Shown one piece after another: positions 8,173-17,283 of a stretch of 64,000 nt of DNA (positions are counted from its first letter, which is position 1; each line of letters begins with the position of its first letter). The notes beneath the pieces were generated by a model that did no database searches, was not told the DNA's origin, and was given only the letters and a program-made list of their open reading frames with translations. Position numbers and translations under genes: made by a program. Source of the DNA: CAYRNY01 sp964425755 (lineage in GTDB: Bacteria; Chloroflexota; Anaerolineae; Aggregatilineales; Aggregatilineaceae); NCBI GenBank assembly GCA_964425755.1, contig CAYRNY010000007.1, positions 62,001 through 126,000 of the forward strand, given 5' to 3'.

Positions 8173-9510
8173 GTGGCGACAGTGATCCAGATAGGCGATA
8201 TCGCGCAGTACGACGGCCAGGAAGTCACAGTGCGTGGCTGGCTGTATAACCGCACCGACAAGGGGCGCTTGCAGTTCCTGCTGATCCGCGACGGCACAGG
8301 CATCGCCCAGTGCGTCGCGTTCAAGAAAGAGCTTGACCCGGAACAGTTCGAGCTGGCGGCCAACCTGACGCAGGAATCGTCGGTGATGGTCACCGGCACC
8401 GTGCGCGCCGACGAGCGCGCGCCGGGGTATCCCGGCCACTACGAGATCGGCCTTTCGAACATCGAGCTGATCCAGATGGCCGACGAATACCCGATCCAGC
8501 CCAAAGAGCACGGCGTCGAGTTCCTGATGGATCACCGCCACCTGTGGGTGCGCTCGCTGCAACAGTGGGCCATCCTGCGCGTCCGGGGCACGATCATCAA
8601 CACGATCCGTAACTGGCTGGACGAGCACGGCTATCTATTGGTTGACACGCCGATCCTGACCCCGGCAGCGGGCGAGAACACGACCACCCTGTTCGAGATC
8701 GACTATTACGGCACGCCTGCCTACCTGGCCCAAACCGGCCAGCTTTACAACGAAGCCAACATCGGCTCGTTCGGCAAGGTGTACTGCTTCGGGCCGACCT
8801 TCCGCGCGGAAAAGTCCAAGACGCGCCGCCACCTGATGGAGTTCTGGATGGTCGAGCCGGAGATGGCGTTCTTTGACCTGGACGCCCTGATGGACATGGA
8901 AGAGCAGTTCATCAGCGCGATCGTGCAGACCGTGCTGGACAAGCACGCGACGGAACTGGAGATTCTGGAGCGCGACACCACCCGCCTGCAAAACATCACG
9001 CCGCCGTTCCCGCGCATCACCTACGACGAGGCGATCGAGCGCTTGCAAGGGCTGGCAGCGCAGGCTGACGATCCCGAGCGCAAAGCCGACCTGGCGATCG
9101 AGTGGGGCGACGATTTCGGCGCGCCGCACGAAACCGCGCTGGCCGAGATGTTCGACAAGCCGGTGTTCGTCTATCACTATCCCACCGCGAGCAAGGCGTT
9201 CTACATGCAGCCGGTCGAGGGGCGTCCGGAAGTCTGCCGCAGCGTGGACCTGCTCGCGCCGGAAGGCTACGGCGAGATCACGGGTGGCAGCGAGCGTATC
9301 TACGACGCCGAGCTGCTCAAACAGCGCATCGACGAGATCGGGATCAACCCCGACAACTACAAGTGGTACCTCGACCTGCGCAAGTACGGCAGCGTGCCGC
9401 ATGCCGGGTTCGGGCTGGGCATTGAGCGCACGGTCGCGTGGATATGCGGTCTGCCGCACATCCGCGAGACGATCCCGTACCCGCGTATGCTCAATCGCCT
9501 GTATCCGTAA
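8173..9510 (+). CDS. asnS: Asparaginyl-tRNA synthetase
   Basis: Class IIb synthetase charging tRNA-Asn with asparagine in the cytoplasm. The 445-aa length is normal for AsnRS. The N-terminal OB-fold anticodon-binding domain (VTVRGWLYNRTDKGRLQFLL) covers about 1-110. The catalytic core has motif 2 (FRAEKSKTRRHLMEFWMVE), typical of AsnRS rather than AspRS, and motif 3 (GFGLGIERTVAWICGL) near the C-terminus. The start is GTG with GAGG upstream; a strong promoter lies about 45 nt before it. The following GNAT gene starts 10 nt after the stop, so some co-transcription is likely. Confidence 0.95.
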   Translation: MATVIQIGDIAQYDGQEVTVRGWLYNRTDKGRLQFLLIRDGTGIAQCVAFKKELDPEQFELAANLTQESSVMVTGTVRADERAPGYPGHYEIGLSNIELIQMADEYPIQPKEHGVEFLMDHRHLWVRSLQQWAILRVRGTIINTIRNWLDEHGYLLVDTPILTPAAGENTTTLFEIDYYGTPAYLAQTGQLYNEANIGSFGKVYCFGPTFRAEKSKTRRHLMEFWMVEPEMAFFDLDALMDMEEQFISAIVQTVLDKHATELEILERDTTRLQNITPPFPRITYDEAIERLQGLAAQADDPERKADLAIEWGDDFGAPHETALAEMFDKPVFVYHYPTASKAFYMQPVEGRPEVCRSVDLLAPEGYGEITGGSERIYDAELLKQRIDEIGINPDNYKWYLDLRKYGSVPHAGFGLGIERTVAWICGLPHIRETIPYPRMLNRLYP

Positions 9511-9520
9511 CGCGTGAGGT

Positions 9521-10231
9521 ATGTCCATTCACGAACTGCGCGCCCAGGTCCGCCACCTGCTGGACCCGTCCAGCCCGGCGGACGCGCCGACCGCGTACTA
9601 CGCCCTGTACCACAACCCGGCCCGCTCCGCACTCTACACCACAACGGATGAGGATGGAGCCGCCACCGGGTTTGTGGGCGTGTTCCAGACCGGGATCGAT
9701 CTCTTTCGCCCGCTGGTCACGCTGCACTGCGCGGAAGCCGATCACGCGGCGGAACTGCTGGCCCGCGCCCTGACGCCGGAGCGACCCTACATCTTTTTCG
9801 CCAAGATGAGCCAGCTTCCGCTGGTGGGCGACCAGTTCCACTTTGAGCAGCATCGCGTGCTGCGCCTGTACCGCCTCGACCCGCGCCGGTTCGGGCCGGA
9901 GCTTAACGTACTCGTCGAGCTTAAGACCGCGCCGGACGGCACGCCACGCGCCGTGATCGGCACGCACGAGGCGCAGGCGGTCGCGGGGGTGAACTGGCAA
10001 AGCCCGGAGTTCGCCGAAATCTACGTGCAGACCGACCCAGAGGTGCAGCGGCGTGGCTGGGGCCGGAGCGTCACGGCGGCGGTGACGCAGGCCGTGCTGG
10101 AAAGCGGGCGCATTCCGCTGTACCTCGTGGAGATGGACAACGACCCCTCGCGCGCGCTTGCGGAATCGCTCGGCTATGTTGATACGGACGCGCGCCAGGT
10201 CTACGCGGACGTGGTGTACACCGGCTCGTGA
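9521..10231 (+). CDS. GNAT-family acetyltransferase
   Basis: A 236-aa protein whose C-terminal half has the GNAT acetyl-CoA fold: substrate strand EFAEIYVQTDPEVQRRGWGRSV with the R/Q-x-x-G-x-G/A pyrophosphate loop written QRRGWGR (near 172-178), followed by PLYLVEMDNDPSRALAESLGY, the usual motif B. The N-terminal half is probably a second, degenerate GNAT-like or substrate domain. Substrate unknown. It sits 10 nt after asnS and ahead of a NUDIX gene, in a same-strand run that continues to 13.2 kb. Confidence 0.8.
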   Translation: MSIHELRAQVRHLLDPSSPADAPTAYYALYHNPARSALYTTTDEDGAATGFVGVFQTGIDLFRPLVTLHCAEADHAAELLARALTPERPYIFFAKMSQLPLVGDQFHFEQHRVLRLYRLDPRRFGPELNVLVELKTAPDGTPRAVIGTHEAQAVAGVNWQSPEFAEIYVQTDPEVQRRGWGRSVTAAVTQAVLESGRIPLYLVEMDNDPSRALAESLGYVDTDARQVYADVVYTGS

Positions 10232-10284
10232 TCCGGCAGGGCCGCGCGTCCGCCAGCAGGCAGCACACACCAGGAGCGCAAACC

Positions 10285-10830
10285 ATGCCTGACTCGCCAA
10301 AACAGCGCCCGCGCCCCGTCGCACGGCACAAGTGGCTCGAACTGCACGCGGACGCTGCCGGCGAGCCGTATCTTGTCGCGCCGCCGCGCGTGCTGGTCGT
10401 GCCGCTGAATTACGCCGGCGAGGTGTTGTGCGTCCAGGAGCGGCCACAGGACGGGGCACGGCTGGCGTTGCCGGGGAGCATGGTCGACCAGGGCGATCAC
10501 CCGCTGCGCGCCGCCAAACGCGCATTGCAGGCGGAAACCGGCTTCAAGGCCGAGGCGTGGTTCCCGCTGGGGATGCTCGCGTTGTTCGAAAGCCACGCGC
10601 AATGGGACGTGCACCTGTTCCTGGCGCGCAACCTGGAACCGGCGCGCAGCATGGCCGCTGCGATCTACCAGGGCGCGACCGCGCGCGTGCCGCTGGACTC
10701 GGTGGAAGCGGCGATCGCGTCCGGGCGGCTGCGGGACGCCACGACGATCGCGGCGCTGTTCATGGCGCGGCAGGCCATCAACGGGGCGCTGCGCATCGAT
10801 CCGGGCGAGACGGGTAACGACGATGGTTGA
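10285..10830 (+). CDS. NUDIX-fold protein with a degenerate Nudix box
   Basis: A 181-aa NUDIX-superfamily protein. The expected box G-x5-E-x7-REUxEExGU appears as GSMVDQGDHP then RALQAETGF: the first Glu is Asp and two of the metal-binding glutamates (the RE and first EE positions) are Ala. Pyrophosphohydrolase activity may therefore be weak or lost; alternatively another acidic residue substitutes. The flanking fold (VLVVPLNYAGEVLCVQERPQ) is well preserved. The start ATG at 10285 has CAGGAG about 10 nt upstream and replaces a longer, unsupported frame beginning at 10228. It overlaps the next gene by 8 nt, implying translational coupling with the glycosidase. Confidence 0.78.
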   Translation: MPDSPKQRPRPVARHKWLELHADAAGEPYLVAPPRVLVVPLNYAGEVLCVQERPQDGARLALPGSMVDQGDHPLRAAKRALQAETGFKAEAWFPLGMLALFESHAQWDVHLFLARNLEPARSMAAAIYQGATARVPLDSVEAAIASGRLRDATTIAALFMARQAINGALRIDPGETGNDDG

Positions 10831-12199
10831 TTTCACGCTCACCTTTCCCCCTGGCTTTCTGTGGGGCGCGGCGACGGCGGCGCACCAGGTCGAGGGGCAG
10901 AACGATAACAACAACTGGGCCGCGTGGGAGCGCACGCCGGGCCACATCTACCAGGACCAGACCGCCGGGCGCGCGTGTGATTGGTGGGACGGGCGCTACG
11001 TCGAGGACTTCGACTATGCCGCCGCGATGCACCACAATGCGCACCGCCTCTCGATCGAATGGAGCCGCATCGAGCCGCAGCCGGGCGAATTTGACGACGC
11101 CGCGCTGGCCTTCTACGCGGACATGATCGCGGCGCTGCGCGAACGCGGCATGGAACCGCTGGTCACGCTCCATCACTTCACCGACCCGCTGTGGATCGCG
11201 GACTCCGGCGGCTGGGCGAACCCGGCGACGATCGAACGTTTCGCGGAGTTTGTCCGCGTGGCGGTCGAGGCGCTGGGCGACCGCGTGACGTTGTGGTGCA
11301 CGATCAACGAGCCGCTGATCGTCGCGACGCAGGGCTACCTGCTGGGACGGTTCCCGCCCGGTAAGCACAACCTGCGCCAGACCTTCCGCGTGGTCGAGCA
11401 CCTGTTGCGCGGGCATGCCGCCGCTTACCGCGCGATCAAGGGCGTGCAGCCGGGCGCACAGGTCGGCTTCGCCAAGCACCAGATCGCCCTGACAACCCGC
11501 CGCCCTGCACTGCTGCACCGTCCCGCACACGACACGATCCGCCACGTCTTCAACCGTGCGTTCGTCGACGCGCTGATCACGGGCGAGCTGCGTCTGCCCC
11601 TCTACCGCGCCGATGTCCCCGAAGCCCGCGATACGCTCGACTGGATCGGGCTGAACTACTATTACCGCCTCCTGGTGGGCTTCAGCCCGCTGAAGCCGGG
11701 GCAGTTGTTCATCGAGCAGCGCATGCCGCCCGACGGCATCCCCGGCCCTGATGCGACGGTGGGCGAGATATGGCCCGAGGGCCTGCGCGAACAGATCGCG
11801 TGGCTGGGCCGGCGCACGGGCAAGCCGCTGTACGTCACCGAGAACGGCGTGCCCGACCCCGACGACTCGCTGCGCCCGCTGCACCTTGTGCGCAGCATCC
11901 GCAGCCTGTGGAAAGCACTCACCCACGATTACCCGGTGCGCGGCTACTTCCACTGGACGCTGGCGGACAACTTCGAGTGGGCCGAGGGCTACGATCCGCG
12001 TTTCCGCTTCGGGCTGGTGGCGTGCGACCACGCGACGCAGGCGCGATCGCTGCGCCGCAGCGGGGAACTGTACGGCGCGATCTGCGCGGCGAACGCGCTG
12101 ACCGCCGCGATGGTCCGCGAGTACGTGCCGCAGCATGTCGACGACCTGTTCCCCGGCGTCGAGGTGCAGGACGAAGTGCGCCTGCCGGCGCGCGCATGA
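10823..12199 (+). CDS. Glycoside hydrolase family 1 beta-glycosidase
   Basis: A 458-aa GH1 retaining beta-glycosidase, hydrolysing beta-gluco/galacto-/fucosides. It begins with the family N-terminal signature FLWGAATAAHQVEG. The acid/base glutamate is in TINEPL (about residue 163), and the nucleophile in YVTENGVPDP (near 339). GYFHWTLADNFEWAEGY near the C-terminus is also diagnostic. There is no signal peptide, so it is cytoplasmic. It overlaps the NUDIX gene by 8 nt and is followed 3 nt later by a membrane protein, forming a compact operon. Confidence 0.93.
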   Translation: MVDFTLTFPPGFLWGAATAAHQVEGQNDNNNWAAWERTPGHIYQDQTAGRACDWWDGRYVEDFDYAAAMHHNAHRLSIEWSRIEPQPGEFDDAALAFYADMIAALRERGMEPLVTLHHFTDPLWIADSGGWANPATIERFAEFVRVAVEALGDRVTLWCTINEPLIVATQGYLLGRFPPGKHNLRQTFRVVEHLLRGHAAAYRAIKGVQPGAQVGFAKHQIALTTRRPALLHRPAHDTIRHVFNRAFVDALITGELRLPLYRADVPEARDTLDWIGLNYYYRLLVGFSPLKPGQLFIEQRMPPDGIPGPDATVGEIWPEGLREQIAWLGRRTGKPLYVTENGVPDPDDSLRPLHLVRSIRSLWKALTHDYPVRGYFHWTLADNFEWAEGYDPRFRFGLVACDHATQARSLRRSGELYGAICAANALTAAMVREYVPQHVDDLFPGVEVQDEVRLPARA

Positions 12200-12202
12200 G
12201 CG

Positions 12203-13225
12203 ATGTCACGCCGCCCCCCGCTGCTCGAACCGCACCGCTTTACCGGTGATGCGCGCGCGATGACCGAGCGCATCACTGCGCGGCTGTCCCGGCTGGAAGC
12301 GGTGGCGCTCTTCTTCAATCTGACGTTCGCGGCGGGGATCACCTACATGGCAGCGAGTAGCGATTTCCAGCCGCCCGACTACAAGGTCTACATCGAAACC
12401 ACCGACGGCGCGATGGCCGATTTCTATTACGCGTACTGGCTGCTGCCGGTGATGCGCGCGCTGGACCTGCTGCCGCTATATCTGCATTTTCTGTTATGGG
12501 GCGGCGCGGCGGTGGGCGGGATCTTCCTGGCGGCACGCGTCTTCGGCGGGCGCGTCCCGGCGGCGCTGCTGACCTACCAGATGCTGTTCGCGACGTTCTA
12601 CGGACAGTTCACGGGGATCATGGTCGGGGCGCTGGCGGTATTCTGGTGGGCGCTGGCACGGCGGCGCTGGCACGTGGCGGGCCTGGCGCTGTTCGTCGCG
12701 GCGACGAAGTACCACATCGCGGGGCCGTTCGCGCTGCTGCTGTGGCTGCTGGCGGATGTCACCTGGCGGGACCGGCTGCGCGTGCTCGTCGTGCCGCTGA
12801 TCCTGGGCGCGATCTCGTTGGTCGCGTACCCGCTGTGGCCGCTGGACCTGCTGGACAACCTGCGCGCCAACCCGCCCAAAGACGAGGGCAGCATCGCGCT
12901 GTGGCAGTGGATCGGGCCGCTGGCGCTGCTGCTATGGCTGCCGCTGCTGCTGCCGATGGCGCGCGGGCGGCGGGTGGTCGTGGCGGCGAGCGCGATCGCG
13001 CTGGGGCTGCCGTACTTTCAGCAAACCGACCTGCTGATGCTCTACACGCTGCCGGTGGGGTGGCTGGCGTTGCTGGGCAACACCGGGTTCCTGTACGTGC
13101 TGTATACGGATCGCGCCCTGCGCGCGATGGCGCTGGTCCCACTGGTGATCTACGTCGTGGCGGTCGGGCCGCCGCTACTGGCGTGGCTGCGAGGGATCAC
13201 GCGGCGGGAAAACAACGTGCTATAA
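12203..13225 (+). CDS. Multi-pass membrane protein, GT87 (DUF2029)-like
   Basis: A 340-aa integral membrane protein with roughly nine hydrophobic segments, beginning at about residue 33. The first extracytoplasmic loop contains acidic residues (PPDYKVYIETTDGAMADFYY), and FYGQFTGIMVGALAVFWWAL plus the charged AATKYH region resemble GT87 polyprenol-dependent mannosyltransferases. It could use the polyprenyl-sugar made by enzymes such as the one at the left end, but this is inference. Start ATG 12203 lies 3 nt after the glycosidase stop; ATG 12260 is an alternative that would remove a hydrophilic leader. Confidence 0.62.
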   Translation: MSRRPPLLEPHRFTGDARAMTERITARLSRLEAVALFFNLTFAAGITYMAASSDFQPPDYKVYIETTDGAMADFYYAYWLLPVMRALDLLPLYLHFLLWGGAAVGGIFLAARVFGGRVPAALLTYQMLFATFYGQFTGIMVGALAVFWWALARRRWHVAGLALFVAATKYHIAGPFALLLWLLADVTWRDRLRVLVVPLILGAISLVAYPLWPLDLLDNLRANPPKDEGSIALWQWIGPLALLLWLPLLLPMARGRRVVVAASAIALGLPYFQQTDLLMLYTLPVGWLALLGNTGFLYVLYTDRALRAMALVPLVIYVVAVGPPLLAWLRGITRRENNVL

Positions 13226-13226
13226 T
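13218..13226 (+). promoter_or_regulatory. Extended -10 promoter for the Uma2 gene
   Basis: TGCTATAAT is a perfect extended -10 with no recognisable -35, lying over the end of the upstream membrane-protein gene and 30 nt before the next start. Confidence 0.55.
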
Positions 13227-13255
13227 GCGATCAAACAGGATGGAGTGAGCGCGAC

Positions 13256-13801
13256 ATGGCAGTAGGGACGGAACTGGTTACGGTAGAGGAATTCGACCGG
13301 ATCGCGGCCCTGCCGGAAAACGCCGCCCGGCGGCTCGAATACATCGGGGGGATGGTGGTCGAGGAGGTATCCAACTATTACGCGTCGGCGGTGGCGTCGC
13401 GCATTCATGGCTTTATCTTCGTCTACCTGCTGCAAGAGCAGATCGGCACCCTGACCGGCGCGGATGGCGGCTATCAAGTGTCCGGCGAGCGTTACATTCC
13501 TGATGTCGGATTCATCTCGAAGGCGCGCCAGCCGGAACCCCCACATGACGCCTACAACCCGCTACCGCCCGATCTCGCGGTCGAAGTGATGTCGCCCTCA
13601 GATGACCGCGACACGGTGCGCGTGAAAGTCGTGAACTACCTCGCGGCGGGCACGGTTGTCTGGCTCGTGCGCCCGGATGTGCAGACCGTCGAGGTCTACA
13701 CGCCGGGACAGCCGGTGCAGCGGCTCGGAAGCGAGGACGTGCTCACCGGCGGCGACATCCTGCCGGGGTTCGAGGTGCGCGTGGGGGCGGTGTTTCCGTA
13801 A
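13256..13801 (+). CDS. Uma2-family (DUF820) putative endonuclease
   Basis: A 181-aa member of the Uma2/DUF820 family, a PD-(D/E)XK nuclease fold expanded in cyanobacteria and Chloroflexota with unclear physiological role. Supporting motifs are VTVEEFDRIAALPE, RLEYIGGMVVEE, the catalytic-type YIPDVGFI (Asp) and DLAVEVMSPSD (Glu), and VRVKVVNYLAAGTVVWLVRP. It has its own extended -10 promoter and a GGAG ribosome site. It is convergent with the MMPL gene, whose stop lies 7 nt beyond. Confidence 0.85.
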   Translation: MAVGTELVTVEEFDRIAALPENAARRLEYIGGMVVEEVSNYYASAVASRIHGFIFVYLLQEQIGTLTGADGGYQVSGERYIPDVGFISKARQPEPPHDAYNPLPPDLAVEVMSPSDDRDTVRVKVVNYLAAGTVVWLVRPDVQTVEVYTPGQPVQRLGSEDVLTGGDILPGFEVRVGAVFP

Positions 13802-13808
13802 TCTGTAG

Positions 13809-16445
13809 CTAATCCCCCGCGGGAACTGCCTCGCCACCCTCGCGGCGGGGGGCGTCCTGCGCCTGCGGGACGCCGCCGGGCCACCACGTCCAGCGCCCGA
13901 ACAGCGTCGCCAGCGCCGGGTCCAGCACGGTCCGCACCACGAACGTATCGATCAGCACGCCGACCGCCACCGCAAACCCCACCTCGATCAGCCCCTTCAC
14001 TTCACCCGCCATCGCCGCCGCGAACGTGCCGGAGAGGATGATGCCCGCCGAGGTGATGATCTGCCCCGTCGTGGCGACCGCCACGTGCACGCCCTCGTGG
14101 ATGCCGTGATAACCCACCTCCTCTTTGATGCGCCCGAACAGGAAGATGCTGTAGTCGATGCCCAGCGCCACCAGGAACACGAACGCAAAAAACGGCACGT
14201 ACCACGTCAGGCCGGTGACGTCAAACACGCGCGTGAAGATCGCGTGCGTCAGCCCCAGCGTGAAGGTGAAGCTCAGCAGCACCGTGCCGATCAGGTACAC
14301 CGGCGCGATCAGGCTGCGCAGCATCAGCATCAGCACGATGAAGATGCCCAGCAGCACAAACGCGATCGCGCGCGGCAGGTCACGGTTCATCGTGTCGCGG
14401 ATATCGGCATTGACTACCGCGCCGCCGCTGACAACCGCGTCCCCGCTGTCCCTGTACCGGCCCAGCAGGTCGCGGATCGCGTCGACCGTGTTCAGCGCAG
14501 CGTCACTGCTCGGGTTGTCCGCCAGCACGACATCCAGCCTGAACGCGGTCCCCTCATTGGCGAGGTATTCGTCCGAGAGCGTTGCCAGTTCGCTGAAGTT
14601 ACCGTTCCCTTCCGGCAGCGCGGCGAGCACGTCACCGAGCGCGGACGGCAGCAGGTACGGCTCCTCGATCCCCGCGACGGTGGCGGCGAGTCCGTCCAGT
14701 GCAGCGGCGAGGCGATCCTGCTGCGTGGCGAGTTGCAGCGGGTTGTTGAACAGCTCGCGCAGCGTTTGCAGGTCTGCGTCGCCTTCGATCTGCGGGAACT
14801 GCCGTTCCAGCGTGTCGAGATAGGCGCGCACGCCTTCCAACAGGCCCTGCAACGTCTGCATATCCGGCATCGCGCCGCCGCCCTGCAGCGTGCCCAGGCC
14901 GTCCAGCAGGTCCCGCGCCAGCCGCAACTGCACATCGACGTGCAGCAGGTCTTTAAACTCCGCGTCCTGCCCGATCGGGTCATCCAGCCCGCGCACGTCC
15001 GCGATCCCGTCCAGCGCGGCGACATCGTCGGTCAGGTTGACGATATCGGCGGCGACCCGGTCCGGGTCGCGCCCGGTCAAGACAATAGCCAGCGGCATCA
15101 TGTTGCCCGCACCCAGGCTGTCCGAGAGCAGATTGAAGCCGACGACCGCGTCTTTATCGTCGGGCAGATCGGCCAGGATGTCATACGTCACGCCCTGGTT
15201 GACGCCATAAACTGACAGCGGCAGCATGATCAGCACGATCACCAGGATCACAGGCAGCGGGTAGGTGCTGACCCACTTGGACGTGATCTCGTAGAGGCGC
15301 CCGCTGCTGCGGTGGTGCGCCTCATGCGGCCAAAAGGCGCGCTCGCGCAGCGTGGCGAGCAGCGCGGGGACCAACGTCAGCCCCGCCAGTAACGAGAACA
15401 CGATGCCGATCGCCAGCGCCGGGCCGCTGGTGTTGAAGATGCCCATCTCCGCGAAGATCATCGCCATGAAGCCGACGAAGATCGTGCCCGCGCTGCTGCT
15501 GATCGTCTCGCCGACGCGGTGCACGGTGTGCGCGGTCGCCTCTTCGATGGCCCAGTCATCCGCCAGTTCCTCGCGAAAGCGGCTGATCAGGAACAGGCAA
15601 TAGTCCGTGCCCGCACCGTACATCACCACGACCAGCAACACGTTGGCGTAGGACGTGATCGTCATGTAGTGTGCGCCCAGGTAGGCCACGATCCCGCGCG
15701 TGATCAGGTACGCCAGCGTGACCGACGAGAGGGGGATCAGCGGGCTGACCGGCGAACGGTACACGGCCAGCAGCATCAGGATCACCAGCACCACCGTCAC
15801 CCAGATCGTGCGGTCCACGCTGGTGATAATCGACGAGGTCGTGTCGTGGACGACCGGCGTCGCGCCGGTCTGGTAGGTCGCCACGCCGTCGGGCTTGTGT
15901 TCCGCGATCCAGGCATCGATCGCGTCTATCGTCGCGGCGCTGGCTTCTTCGGTGGGCGTGGTGTCCATGTCGATCCGCACCAACGCGACCCGGTTCGCCA
16001 GCGCGGGATCGTCGCCGTTTTCGGAGGCAACCATCAGGCCGGCTGCGGTCGGGGAGAGCGTCGGGTACACGACGGTGGTGATGGTCTCCGGTGCGGCGTC
16101 ACTCTGCAACCATGCCACCAGCTCGCTGATGAAACGCCCGACCGGCGTGTCGATCCGCTCCTCGAATGTTTCCGCGTCGCGCTTGAATACGCCGCCTTCA
16201 ACCTGGCGCGCGTCGATCACCACCACGGTGCTGCCGGGCGAATTATTGTCCGGAAACGTCGCTTCATAGACTTTTGCCGCGTGCTCGAACGGCGCACCAC
16301 TGGGCAGGAAGTCCGTCATATCGGAACTGGCGACCGCTTCAATGTTTGGGGCCACGACGGTCATGCCCACTGCCGCCACAACCCAGGCCACGATGATCAG
16401 CAGCCGGTAACGAGTGGCAAACCGCCCTATACGTGAAAAGACCAT
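13809..16445 (-). CDS. MMPL-family RND transporter
   Basis: An 878-aa exporter of the MmpL/RND superfamily: two repeats, each a single TM helix, a large extracytoplasmic domain and a five-to-six-TM cluster. The first cluster carries YGAGTDYCLFLISRFREEL and the second LVALGIDYSIFLFGRIKEE, containing the GxDYxxF proton-relay aspartates. The extracytoplasmic domain of the second repeat is rich in helical, coiled-coil-like sequence. I chose the ATG at 16445, 7 nt after GGAG, over a longer frame. It follows a TetR gene by 26 nt in the same direction, so it is probably a regulated drug or lipid exporter. Confidence 0.9.
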   Translation of the reverse strand: MVFSRIGRFATRYRLLIIVAWVVAAVGMTVVAPNIEAVASSDMTDFLPSGAPFEHAAKVYEATFPDNNSPGSTVVVIDARQVEGGVFKRDAETFEERIDTPVGRFISELVAWLQSDAAPETITTVVYPTLSPTAAGLMVASENGDDPALANRVALVRIDMDTTPTEEASAATIDAIDAWIAEHKPDGVATYQTGATPVVHDTTSSIITSVDRTIWVTVVLVILMLLAVYRSPVSPLIPLSSVTLAYLITRGIVAYLGAHYMTITSYANVLLVVVMYGAGTDYCLFLISRFREELADDWAIEEATAHTVHRVGETISSSAGTIFVGFMAMIFAEMGIFNTSGPALAIGIVFSLLAGLTLVPALLATLRERAFWPHEAHHRSSGRLYEITSKWVSTYPLPVILVIVLIMLPLSVYGVNQGVTYDILADLPDDKDAVVGFNLLSDSLGAGNMMPLAIVLTGRDPDRVAADIVNLTDDVAALDGIADVRGLDDPIGQDAEFKDLLHVDVQLRLARDLLDGLGTLQGGGAMPDMQTLQGLLEGVRAYLDTLERQFPQIEGDADLQTLRELFNNPLQLATQQDRLAAALDGLAATVAGIEEPYLLPSALGDVLAALPEGNGNFSELATLSDEYLANEGTAFRLDVVLADNPSSDAALNTVDAIRDLLGRYRDSGDAVVSGGAVVNADIRDTMNRDLPRAIAFVLLGIFIVLMLMLRSLIAPVYLIGTVLLSFTFTLGLTHAIFTRVFDVTGLTWYVPFFAFVFLVALGIDYSIFLFGRIKEEVGYHGIHEGVHVAVATTGQIITSAGIILSGTFAAAMAGEVKGLIEVGFAVAVGVLIDTFVVRTVLDPALATLFGRWTWWPGGVPQAQDAPRREGGEAVPAGD

Positions 16446-16471
16446 GCATGCTCTCCTGCAAAGCAAACGAT

Positions 16472-17092
16472 TCAGATCGGTTCGGCGCGCTCGCCGTGTT
16501 CCGGCGGCGGCTGGCTCAGCCCGTAACGCAACAGGTTCAGCACGAGTTCAGCCATCGCGCGCGCTGAATAGCCGGTAGCGTGTTCCAGCCACCAGCCGAG
16601 CAACTGGATCATGATGCCGGTGACCACCTGCGCCTGGATCGCCGCCGGGTATGGGGACTGTAGATCGAGTGACGGGCGGTCAGTCACCAGCGTGCGCTCG
16701 ACCACGTGGACCATGTAGTTTCGCCCGAACACGTTAAGCTGTGACGACGCGGCCCCGCCGACCATGATCAGCAGCAACTCGCGGTTTTCGTGCGCCCAGC
16801 AGAACACGCGCTCCAGCGTGCTGAGCACCCAGTCCGGCCCGACCTCGTGGTCCACGTCGAGTAACTCGGCCACCAGCGCATCGAAGCCCTGCTCCATCAT
16901 CTCGCGCACGCAGGCTTCCTTGTTCGGGAAGTGCGTGTAAAACGTCGCCTTGCTGACGTCCGCGTGCTCGGTAATGTCGAGGATATCGACGTTGTTGTAG
17001 CCCTGCGCGACGATCAGCGCGCGGGCGGCGTCGATCAGGCGCTGGTGCGTGGCAGCTTTGCGCTGCGCGTGGCGGTTCGGTGTGTCGGGCAT
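16472..17092 (-). CDS. TetR-family transcriptional regulator
   Basis: A 206-aa TetR-type repressor. The N-terminal HTH is clear (QRLIDAARALIVAQGYNNV, then DITEHADVSKATFYTHFPNK near 40-60), followed by a divergent all-helical ligand domain. It is the first gene of a two-gene unit with the MMPL exporter, so it most likely controls its own operon and is relieved by the exporter substrate. A direct repeat just upstream is a plausible operator. Confidence 0.9.
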   Translation of the reverse strand: MPDTPNRHAQRKAATHQRLIDAARALIVAQGYNNVDILDITEHADVSKATFYTHFPNKEACVREMMEQGFDALVAELLDVDHEVGPDWVLSTLERVFCWAHENRELLLIMVGGAASSQLNVFGRNYMVHVVERTLVTDRPSLDLQSPYPAAIQAQVVTGIMIQLLGWWLEHATGYSARAMAELVLNLLRYGLSQPPPEHGERAEPI

Positions 17093-17108
17093 GGTGACTG
17101 GTCGCTTT

Positions 17109-17141
17109 GTCTAATATTTGACGTGGCGTCTAAATTTTGGC
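17109..17141. promoter_or_regulatory. Candidate TetR operator (two direct copies of a near-palindrome)
   Basis: GTCTAATATTTGAC (17109-17122) and GTCTAAATTTTGGC (17128-17141) are repeated 19 nt apart immediately upstream of the TetR start. The first is itself nearly palindromic (GTC-AATATT-GAC). This placement suits autoregulation. Confidence 0.45.
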
Positions 17142-17283
17142 AATGTGTAGATGATAGCACGCTTTGCACCGCCGGTAAAATGCGGAACGGCATCTAGGCG
17201 CGACCGGCAATTGACCGCCGCCCACGCGCTGGTTAGAATGAGGCGAAGTTCAATCCGCCATTCACGGAAGAGCAACCGCCATT

